This document shows, one piece after another, positions 1 through 5,707 of a stretch of 5,707 nucleotides of DNA. Source of the stretch: Chlorobiaceae bacterium (GTDB lineage Bacteria; Bacteroidota; Chlorobiia; Chlorobiales; Chlorobiaceae); assembly GCA_013336025.1 (NCBI GenBank), contig JAAXUM010000132.1:1-5707 (forward strand), written 5' to 3'. The notes below the pieces were generated by a model. The model was given only the letters and a program-made list of their open reading frames with translations. It made no database searches and had not been told where the DNA came from. How positions within the stretch are numbered: the stretch's first letter is position 1; every line of letters starts with the position of its first letter. A program made the position numbers and the translations under genes.

Positions 1-440
1 TTAAAATATCAGGTAAAATGAGTATCGGAGGTATTTCGTTACAGGTAGAGCTTCATCATGATCATTGATAGCATATGATATTCTGAATAAAGAATTAAAA
101 CACTTGAAATCTCTCATCATCTGTTTCTGTCAGAAATTAAATGTGAGAGTATTCTGAAGTTCTTAATTGAGTATTCGATTGTTGTTTTTATACATCACAC
201 TTCTAATACAGTAGTGGGCTATATTGTGTGTATACGCATATATATTCTATCTATTTCAGCAGTAGTACTCTATTTTACCAAAAAAAGTGAAAATATAAAA
301 TTTAAATAAACTATTATGGTGTTTTTACCTTTACTCCTCTTCCTTTTTGATCGTGGAAAAGCATTGTTTAAAACGTTTTCATGGAGTACCTTGTTGCTTC
401 TGTGTGTTTTTGCTGTTAATATCACGATTGTTATATCTGA
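1..440. other. AT-rich region without a recognised gene
   Basis: This stretch is about 30 % GC by hand count, clearly lower than the coding regions to its right. No frame gives a protein I recognise. It presumably carries the promoter of the ABC transporter gene, but several weak hexamer pairs compete and none stands out. Two adjacent open stretches in one + frame (91-309 and 316-444) are listed separately. The first 68 bases are also open in another + frame, ending at TGA 66-68. That could be the tail of a gene outside the window but is too short to judge. The low GC could mean transferred DNA, a decayed gene or simply a long regulatory spacer. Confidence 0.6.
91..309 (+). other. Open frame without a proper start; possible remnant of a membrane protein gene
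   Basis: This frame has no stop for 72 codons between TAA 88-90 and TAA 307-309, although the DNA is only about 30 % GC and stops should be frequent. It has no ATG or TTG; the only usual start codon is GTG at 214. The translation has a hydrophobic, membrane-like stretch (from about codon 27 to codon 61) followed by a basic, polar tail, ending FTKKSENIKFK. That is a layout common at the C-terminus of inner-membrane proteins. GC by codon position is roughly 35/26/25 %, weakly coding-like. I do not recognise the family. It may be the 3' end of a gene whose front was lost or frameshifted, or chance. No ribosome binding site was seen. Confidence 0.2.
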
Positions 441-444
441 ATGA
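316..444 (+). CDS. Possible 42-residue hydrophobic peptide overlapping the ABC transporter start
   Basis: This is an ATG-initiated ORF of 42 codons whose TGA stop (442-444) overlaps the ATG of the ABC transporter (441-443) as ATGA, the classic arrangement for translational coupling. The predicted peptide starts MVFLPLLLFLF, has a short basic middle (DRGKALFK) and then a second hydrophobic stretch (STLLLLCVFAVNITIVIS). It could therefore be a one- or two-span membrane peptide. It lies in the same frame as the open stretch 91-309 and is separated from it only by TAA 307-309 and two codons, so it may instead be the tail of a broken gene. No Shine-Dalgarno sequence precedes ATG 316. No family is recognised. 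It could also be chance, because T-rich DNA readily translates to hydrophobic residues. Confidence 0.25.
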   Translation: MVFLPLLLFLFDRGKALFKTFSWSTLLLLCVFAVNITIVISE

Positions 445-2360
445 ACTTGCTTGCCAGGATGCTTCGTTATCTTGCTCCATCAAAGGGGAAAATCGCTCTT
501 GTGGTGGTTGTGAGTATTATTACCTCTTTTTTAAGTGTGATTTCGATCTACTCGATACTTCCTTTGCTTAATGCTGTTTTTGAAACAGGTACTGTTACAC
601 GAACAGAGGCTTCGCAGACCGCAACTGACGGGAAGAGTCGGCAGGATCAGTCCATGGAGAAGGCGACTGCCCATAAACCTGATTTATCCAGGGATTTTGT
701 AAACTTGGATGAGTTAAAGAAAAACGCTTTGCTGACGTTTCAGCAAGCGTTTCATGCTGAAACGAAAGAACGCTCTTTGCTCAATATCTGCCTCTTTCTG
801 ATTGCTGCTTTTGCTGTCAAAAACATCTTTGTCTATCTCAATGGTCAATTGATTTTTCGTATTCAGACAAAAACAGCTAAAAAACTTCGTGATGATGTGT
901 TCAGCAGTATTATTGAGATGCATCTCGATTACTTTAACAAGAACCGTGTAGGCAATCTCATGAACTATGTCTACAACGATGTTGAGAATGTCAATGCAAG
1001 CATCAGTTCTACACTGGTAAATTTTCTGCAGAATCCGTTTTCCATATTTGTCTATATGGTGGTGCTTCTGGCCTTGAGCTGGCAGCTTACGCTTTTTGCA
1101 GCCTTTACTTCACTCCTGATATTTTTTCTTATCCAGCTTGTCGGTAAAAATGTCAAGGGTCTTGCTCTTACTTTTCAGACAAGAATGGGTGATATGAACT
1201 CCGTGCTGCAGGAGAAATTCAATGGTATAAAAGTGATCAAGGCAACGGCATTTGAGGATGTTGAGCTTGAGCGTTTTAAGGAATTCACCAGGGATTTTCG
1301 CTCGTTGGGCATTAAAATTCAGCAGATGCGGAATGTTATCAGCCCTTTGAATGAAACATTGCTGGTTGGGGCAATTGCCGGCGTACTCTGGTTTGGCGGT
1401 TTGCAGGTGTTCAAAGGCGTGATGACGGCCAACGAATTGATTGTATTTGCCTTTACTCTTTACTCGACGATGGGTCCGATAAAGATGCTTGGTAATGCCA
1501 ATACATCAATCCAGATTGGCATGATATCGGTGGAGCGGCTGTTTGAGGTGCTTGATGCTGAAGCTGTGGTCGTGAATGGTACCCGCAGTATAACCGGATT
1601 TTCCCACACGATCAGATTTGAGGATGTTTGTTTCCGATATCTCAAGGATCCCGATGCACCCAATGTGCTTGATCATGTTACCTTTGAAATCAAAAAGGGT
1701 GAAATGGTTGCCCTTGTTGGTCAGTCCGGTTCAGGGAAGTCGACTGCGGTTGACCTGCTTTTGCGTTTTTACGACGTTGATTCGGGGCGCATTACTATTG
1801 ATGGCGTTGATATCCGCGATTATGATTTCAAGCAGCTACGTCGGATGATCGGGGTTGTAAGTCAGGAGGTGATTTTGTTTAACGACTCGATTGAGGCAAA
1901 TATCGCTTATGGTGTTCGTGGCGTGATAGCTCATGGCAGGGTGGAACAGGCTGCACGTTTGGCAAATGCCCATCAGTTTATCAGCGAAAAACCTGAAGGT
2001 TATCAAACACTTGTCGGAGATCGCGGTATCCAGCTTTCAGGAGGTCAGCGACAGCGACTTGCCATTGCTCGCGCAATGGTGAAAAACCCTGACCTTCTGA
2101 TATTTGATGAAGCGACCAGTGCGCTTGATAATGAGTCGGAAAAGGTTGTGCAGCAGGCAATTGATCATGCTCTTGAAAACCGTACGGCTCTTGTTGTTGC
2201 GCACAGGCTTTCGACCGTAAAAAACGCGGACAGGATTATTGTTATGGAACGTGGTCAGGTCGCCGAGTCGGGCAGTCATGAAGAGTTGCTGAAGGTTGAT
2301 GGTCTTTACAGGAAGCTCTATGAGATTCAGTTTGCAGGAAAAGCCGCGCAAGTTTCATGA
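441..2360 (+). CDS. MsbA-type ABC exporter half-transporter (membrane domain fused to ATPase)
   Basis: This is a 639-residue inner-membrane ABC exporter subunit, expected to work as a homodimer that uses ATP to flip a lipid-linked substrate. Lipid A-core or a lipid-linked oligosaccharide is likely, but the substrate is not readable from sequence. The membrane domain covers about residues 18-350, with spans near 18-42, 113-135, 197-214, 216-235, 303-325 and 330-346. The ATPase domain is complete: A-loop Y400, Walker A GQSGSGKST (427-435), Q-loop Q475, signature LSGGQ (532-536), Walker B LLIFDE (552-557), D-loop SALD (560-563) and switch His588. It is nearly 60 residues longer than E. coli MsbA (582), mostly from a polar insert between spans 1 and 2 (about 50-108). 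ATG 441 is the first possible start, since TGA 438-440 is in frame just before it. No Shine-Dalgarno is visible, but the ATGA overlap with an upstream small ORF would allow coupling. It converges on the glycosyltransferase genes. PglK-type flippases share this architecture. Confidence 0.93.
   Translation: MNLLARMLRYLAPSKGKIALVVVVSIITSFLSVISIYSILPLLNAVFETGTVTRTEASQTATDGKSRQDQSMEKATAHKPDLSRDFVNLDELKKNALLTFQQAFHAETKERSLLNICLFLIAAFAVKNIFVYLNGQLIFRIQTKTAKKLRDDVFSSIIEMHLDYFNKNRVGNLMNYVYNDVENVNASISSTLVNFLQNPFSIFVYMVVLLALSWQLTLFAAFTSLLIFFLIQLVGKNVKGLALTFQTRMGDMNSVLQEKFNGIKVIKATAFEDVELERFKEFTRDFRSLGIKIQQMRNVISPLNETLLVGAIAGVLWFGGLQVFKGVMTANELIVFAFTLYSTMGPIKMLGNANTSIQIGMISVERLFEVLDAEAVVVNGTRSITGFSHTIRFEDVCFRYLKDPDAPNVLDHVTFEIKKGEMVALVGQSGSGKSTAVDLLLRFYDVDSGRITIDGVDIRDYDFKQLRRMIGVVSQEVILFNDSIEANIAYGVRGVIAHGRVEQAARLANAHQFISEKPEGYQTLVGDRGIQLSGGQRQRLAIARAMVKNPDLLIFDEATSALDNESEKVVQQAIDHALENRTALVVAHRLSTVKNADRIIVMERGQVAESGSHEELLKVDGLYRKLYEIQFAGKAAQVS
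736..764. repeat. Perfect 10-bp inverted repeat inside the ABC transporter gene
   Basis: CGTTTCAGCA (736-745) is the exact reverse complement of TGCTGAAACG (755-764), with a 9-base loop. The loop region contains a second copy of CGTTTCA (748-754), which can pair with 758-764 as an alternative 7-bp hairpin with a 3-base loop. The repeat lies in the codons for residues 99-108, at the end of the polar insert between the first two membrane spans. It has no T-run and is not terminator-like. Confidence 0.6.
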
Positions 2361-2413
2361 AAATCCTGTGCGGATAGTGGATTCTTGAGATTATTGAATT
2401 CGCCTTTACTCAT

Positions 2414-4390
2414 TTAGGGCTCGAGTATTCTCGGAGGCCAGGCCAGAGAGAAATCATCGCTTGTAATGGACAGATTCGGATTGTAGCTCGGATCATGATT
2501 TTTATCAATTCCCCATCTTTTCTGCATGTAAGCCAGTTCTTTTCCTGCCAGTTCTTTTTTTTCAGGGGTATCGTTTTGGCCCCTTGTCAAAGATTCATGG
2601 TGAAACATTTCCGCATAGGGTGTCCAGATATTTCGCAGTCCCGCTTTTTTCAGTTTCAAACAGAGCTCAATATCATTAAATGCAACGGGAAGTTCCATTT
2701 CATTTAAACCGCCGGCTTGCAGGTAATTTATTCTGCTTATCAAAAGACATGCACCTGTAACGGCTGAATATTCCTGCTGCAGGCATGCTCGTCCGAAATA
2801 TCCCGGATTTCCTTTAGGGTATTTTTTATGTGCATGGCCAGTCCCTGTATACAGCCCCGTAATGACGCCGGCATGCTGGAGTGTTGCATTTGGATACCAT
2901 AGTCTTGCGCCAACCGCGCCAACTCCAGGTTGTATTGCATGCCCCATCATTTCGTTCAGCCATTCCGGCGTTATGATTTCAATATCATTGTTCATCAGGC
3001 AGATAAAATCCGCAGAAGATGAGTGTACTGCTCTGTTGTTAAGTTTTGAATAGTTAAATGGTGTTTCGTCGTCGCGTATTATTCTGATACGGGAGTCATT
3101 TTTCCACTGTTTCAGGAGGTCAAGAGTATTCTGCTCTTTTGAACCATTGTCAATGATGGTTATCGAATAGTTGTTGTAGGTTGTTTTGGCAAGAATTGAC
3201 AGAACACAGATTTTCAGAAGGTTCGTCATGTCTTTTGTCGGTATGATGATGTCAACCGATGGTCGAGCGTTGGGGATGGTGTATCGTATTCGGTTGCATT
3301 CCGGATATTCCGGCGCTTTTTCAACGGTTGCCTCTATTCCTGTTCGTTTGAGATGATGGTTGACAGCAAGCAGCGCTGCTTCCTGATTGCCGGATATTTG
3401 AGTCTCTGTTGCTGCTATGGTTCCAGTTGCGGAAATTCGTTTGTGATAAAGCACTCGGGGAATGTGACGGATCTGCTCGGGTTTCAGTTGTTCATAAAAC
3501 CGTAGAGCGAGGTCGTAATCCTGTGCTCCTTCAAGCTCTCTTTTAAACCCCCCCGTTTGCCTGGCCAATGATGTTTTGAAAACCGCAAGATTACCGGCCA
3601 TGTTTTGGCAAAGGAACAGATCATAATTAAAATCGGGCTTGAAAAAAGGGTTTACTCTTTTATTGTTGTTGTCCAATGAGTCCTCATCGGAATAGAGCAG
3701 TCCTGCTTCAGGATAGCGCATAACCTCTCGTGCAACATGATAAAGGGCGAGAGGGTGAATGGTGTCGCCACTCTCAAGCAGAGCGAAAAATTCTCCGCCG
3801 GCAAGTTCCAGAGCTGCATTGCTTGCCTCCGATATGGTGTTGGTCTCTTTTTTGACGTGGCGGGTTATTCGTGCATCGTTCTCCACAAATTTTCTGATCG
3901 CAGTTTCTGCTTCTGTATGTTGCGATGCCTCTGCAATGATGCAGAGTTCCCAATGTGGGTAAAGTTGGGCTTTGACTGACTGAACGGATTGTTCAAGAGA
4001 GGAGAGAGATCGTTTATTAAGACGCATGAATACCGAAATCAGGGGAGACTCACGTTTGGTACCGATTTCCGCAATGATGTTTTTTCGTCTCTTTTCAGAT
4101 AAAAGGTCATACTTGTTCAGCCAGATATTGTAGTCGTTTTTTTTTGCGTTTTTCTGCGTTTTCTTTTTTTGCCTGATGGTTTTATAGTATCTGACAATTT
4201 TTCCTATGGGGGTATTGTAGACGGAGCGTAATTCCGACTCGGTTTTGTGGAATTGCTGAAGGAGATCATACATTCTCCGTTCCTGCTCAGAGAGAAGTGC
4301 CCGCAGGTCGTTTTTTCTGGTTATAAGTTCTTTATCCAGGCATTCCCCTGCGCCAAAATCGTTCTGTGCTTTCTGGTCAGCTCTTATCAT
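2414..4390 (-). CDS. Two-domain family 2 glycosyltransferase (O-antigen/RfbC-like)
   Basis: This 658-residue protein has a predicted coiled coil (about 20-60), a basic linker (64-84) and two GT-A domains of the GT2 family. The order matches O-antigen glycosyltransferases related to Myxococcus RfbC. The C-terminal domain (about 378-600) looks active: IIIPTKD (381-387), DNGS (414-417), the metal-binding NND (467-469), SAVTGAC (542-548), the likely catalytic acidic site FND (571-573) and HHES (597-600). The end, with YNPNLS and DFSLAWPPR, is also typical. The N-terminal domain (about 116-320) is recognisable from YPHWELCI, ASNAAL, YSDED, PFFKPD and QDYDLAL. However, its usual DD of the DDAS motif reads AE (153-154) and its usual DHDD reads ESGD (206-209), so it may be inactive. 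It likely adds sugars to surface polysaccharide from nucleotide sugars in the cytoplasm. ATG 4390 is the only usual start between the neighbour's stop and the coiled coil; no clear Shine-Dalgarno precedes it. Confidence 0.92.
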   Translation of the reverse strand: MIRADQKAQNDFGAGECLDKELITRKNDLRALLSEQERRMYDLLQQFHKTESELRSVYNTPIGKIVRYYKTIRQKKKTQKNAKKNDYNIWLNKYDLLSEKRRKNIIAEIGTKRESPLISVFMRLNKRSLSSLEQSVQSVKAQLYPHWELCIIAEASQHTEAETAIRKFVENDARITRHVKKETNTISEASNAALELAGGEFFALLESGDTIHPLALYHVAREVMRYPEAGLLYSDEDSLDNNNKRVNPFFKPDFNYDLFLCQNMAGNLAVFKTSLARQTGGFKRELEGAQDYDLALRFYEQLKPEQIRHIPRVLYHKRISATGTIAATETQISGNQEAALLAVNHHLKRTGIEATVEKAPEYPECNRIRYTIPNARPSVDIIIPTKDMTNLLKICVLSILAKTTYNNYSITIIDNGSKEQNTLDLLKQWKNDSRIRIIRDDETPFNYSKLNNRAVHSSSADFICLMNNDIEIITPEWLNEMMGHAIQPGVGAVGARLWYPNATLQHAGVITGLYTGTGHAHKKYPKGNPGYFGRACLQQEYSAVTGACLLISRINYLQAGGLNEMELPVAFNDIELCLKLKKAGLRNIWTPYAEMFHHESLTRGQNDTPEKKELAGKELAYMQKRWGIDKNHDPSYNPNLSITSDDFSLAWPPRILEP

Positions 4391-4429
4391 AACATAATCT
4401 GTTTTATTGGCTGAATGGAGGATGATGAC

Positions 4430-5557
4430 TTATTCGATTGCGTTCATTAAAACCTGTTCGGCTCGGATTTTCCAGGTGTAACCTGTCATAAAATCTTCGT
4501 ATGCTTGTTGCGCTATTGCTTCCCGTTTGTTTTTATCCTGGAGCGCCGTAATGGCATCGGCCCACTGCTGAAAGTCGTCGCATTGAACCAGCAGGGCATT
4601 TGATTCGTTGAGCACCTCTCTCAGAACAGGCAAATCTGAGGATATAATGGCTTTTCTGTGGGCCATATATTCAAACATCTTCAAGGGTGAAGTGAAATCC
4701 GAGATGTTGCGTTTTTCATCCCGTTTGCCGCATGGCAGTACTATTTTCTGGTTTGGTAACAGACAGATGTCTAAGCTGTTGATGTATTTCGGCAGCTCCG
4801 TCTGGTTTTTAAAACCATAGAAAAAAACATTTTTGCTTTTAATGACTGATTTCCAGTATGCGATGTCGTTTTCTTTTCCTCCAATAATATGAAAGTTAAC
4901 CTCTGTCATGAGTGGAGCAACTCCTGCGATGACCTCTACTCCTTTGCCTTGATATAAATGGCCGGAATACCCGACATGCAAGCGTTCTTTCTCGCCCGAC
5001 AGCTCTGCTTTTGACTGAAAATCATCGATGCTGTCTGCTCCATCATGTGCAACGAACAGTTTATCTTCGCCGATAATTTTTTCCTTGCTATAGAGGGTTT
5101 TCAATGCTTCCGAGATAACGACCAGTCTTTTGAAGTTCCTGTTTCTGGTTACGAGTGAAAACCAGAGTTTTTTAATGTTTCCTGATCGCCAAAGAGGCAG
5201 ATGGGATTCATAGATTGTTTTGTATCCACTGAGGCATGCGATTGTGCAGCCGAGAAAACACCGTCCGTAAACCAGATCGGGATCAAGTTCATGGAGTGAT
5301 TTCTGCATTTGCCGGATCTGAGAAACAAATTTCACTTTTAAATGCTGATACTCGAATTTCCTGATCTGAAAATTCCGCTTTACACCGTAGTAGGCATAGA
5401 TGTCGCTGACGCCTGGTTCGCATCCGCGGCTTCTGTCGGGAAGTAGAAAAATAACCTCATGTCCGTTGTCGGCAAAAGCCTGACACATCTTCATCGCATG
5501 GATACTGTTGGCATCGCGTGAGGGAATGGCGGAACGGGCGATATAGACAATTTTCAT
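4430..5557 (-). CDS. Family 4 glycosyltransferase (GT-B fold)
   Basis: This is a 375-residue retaining-type glycosyltransferase of family GT4, cytoplasmic or attached to the inner face of the membrane, with no membrane span seen. The N-terminal acceptor-side domain starts MKIVYIAR and has the usual DANSIHAMKMCQAFADNGHEV helix (15-35), YGRC (97-100), YESHL (116-120) and VVISEAL (146-152). The C-terminal donor-side domain has VGYSGHLYQGKG (195-206), FHIIGG (222-227), FFYGF (245-249), LDICLLP (262-268) and SPLKMFEYMAHRKAIISSD (290-308). E296 is the second Glu of the EX7E motif. The first position is F288 rather than an acid, a variation I associate with the SPLK-FEYMA subgroup. Length is normal for the family. 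It is the first gene of a probable two-gene unit, 39 bases before the GT2 gene and in the same frame. Donor and acceptor sugars cannot be told. Only a weak GAAG lies close to ATG 5557. Confidence 0.92.
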   Translation of the reverse strand: MKIVYIARSAIPSRDANSIHAMKMCQAFADNGHEVIFLLPDRSRGCEPGVSDIYAYYGVKRNFQIRKFEYQHLKVKFVSQIRQMQKSLHELDPDLVYGRCFLGCTIACLSGYKTIYESHLPLWRSGNIKKLWFSLVTRNRNFKRLVVISEALKTLYSKEKIIGEDKLFVAHDGADSIDDFQSKAELSGEKERLHVGYSGHLYQGKGVEVIAGVAPLMTEVNFHIIGGKENDIAYWKSVIKSKNVFFYGFKNQTELPKYINSLDICLLPNQKIVLPCGKRDEKRNISDFTSPLKMFEYMAHRKAIISSDLPVLREVLNESNALLVQCDDFQQWADAITALQDKNKREAIAQQAYEDFMTGYTWKIRAEQVLMNAIE

Positions 5558-5609
5558 GAACTTCGAATTCTTTTTATCTCTACAATTTTATGGCAGGCTG
5601 GTTGTTCAG

Positions 5610-5661
5610 TGAAGGCGCGGTTGTGATAACTTTGACAACCTGTTCAGGAAAGATGCCTTCA
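5610..5661 (-). promoter_or_regulatory. Nested inverted repeats in the leader of the GT4 gene
   Basis: TGAAGGC (5610-5616) pairs exactly with GCCTTCA (5655-5661). Inside it, GGTTGT (5619-5624) pairs with ACAACC (5635-5640) around a 10-base loop. A small CCTG/CAGG palindrome overlaps at about 5639-5648. Transcribed on the - strand, this would form a branched leader structure starting 53 bases before the GT4 start codon. No known riboswitch or JUMPstart/ops element was recognised. The function is inferred only from position, and short repeats like these can occur by chance. Confidence 0.25.
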
Positions 5662-5677
5662 GTACAGTATTTACTCT

Positions 5678-5707
5678 TTTGAGGGCTGCTTGAAAAGTGC
5701 CCTCAAA
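5678..5707. repeat. Perfect 9-bp inverted repeat at the window edge
   Basis: TTTGAGGGC (5678-5686) and GCCCTCAAA (5699-5707) are exact reverse complements with a 12-base loop, in which CTT (5689-5691) and AAG (5695-5697) can add three more pairs. Base 5677 is T, so the stem would grow if the base after the window is A. In the - direction it is followed by AAGAGTAA, not a T-run, so it is not a standard terminator for a gene entering from the right. On the + strand the following sequence is outside the window, so a + terminator cannot be excluded. A mobile-element end is another possibility. Confidence 0.5.

Noticed and set aside
167..209. Promoter-like hexamers: TTGAGT (167-172) with TATACA (189-194), and TTGTTT (182-187) with TAATAC (204-209), both 16 bases apart
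   Set aside because: They match the consensus at only three or four of six bases each, and such pairs are expected by chance in 30 % GC DNA.
347..571. TTG-initiated 74-codon + frame overlapping the ABC gene start
   Set aside because: It overlaps the well-supported transporter gene for most of its length, starts with TTG without a ribosome binding site, and its translation resembles no known protein.
2037..2351. 104-codon - strand frame inside the ATPase domain
   Set aside because: It is antisense to the highly conserved ATPase coding region and is explained as a shadow frame.
2361..2413. Possible bidirectional terminator between the convergent genes (AATCC near 2362 with GGATT near 2379)
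   Set aside because: The stem is only 4-5 bp and AT-rich with a 12-base loop, and there is no proper T-run on either side.
4391..4429. Upstream extension or fusion of the GT2 gene, since the frame is open back to the GT4 stop
   Set aside because: The 13 codons contain no ATG, GTG or TTG, so ATG 4390 remains the start; the shared frame is probably coincidence.
5606..5707. Open - strand frame of 33 codons running in from the right edge to TGA 5606-5608
   Set aside because: It is too short to judge, another - frame ending at 5580 is equally open, and inverted repeats in the same stretch suggest non-coding leader DNA.

Overview
The window holds three intact protein-coding genes and reads as a slice of a cell-surface polysaccharide or lipopolysaccharide locus. 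An MsbA-type ABC half-transporter lies on the + strand (441-2360). Two glycosyltransferases lie on the - strand: a large two-domain GT2 enzyme (2414-4390) and a GT4 enzyme (4430-5557). The two glycosyltransferases are 39 bases apart and probably co-transcribed, GT4 first. The transporter converges on them with a 53-base gap in which I see no convincing terminator.

Organism: a Gram-negative bacterium is suggested by the MsbA-like exporter next to O-antigen-type glycosyltransferases. Coding GC in sampled lines is about 40-55 %. The style of the proteins, especially the transporter with its long first extracytoplasmic loop, brings the Chlorobi/Bacteroidetes group to mind, perhaps a green sulfur bacterium. 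That is an impression from memory and is not demonstrated here.

Region by region: 1-440 is very AT-rich (about 30 % GC by hand count) and has no recognisable gene. One frame in it is unusually open (91-309, then 316-444 after a single TAA). The second piece ends in an ATGA overlap with the transporter start codon, so it is either a small coupled membrane ORF or the remains of an older gene. The right-hand 150 bases (5558-5707), upstream of the GT4 gene, contain several inverted repeats, including a perfect 9-bp one at the very edge.

How the genes may work together: the two glycosyltransferases would add sugars to a lipid-linked or lipid A-core acceptor on the cytoplasmic face. The ABC exporter could flip the lipid-linked product or lipid A-core. 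The substrate cannot be read from sequence. I found no clearly novel system. The best leads are the degenerate first domain of the GT2 protein, the hidden ORF pair in front of the transporter, and the structured leader of the GT4 gene.
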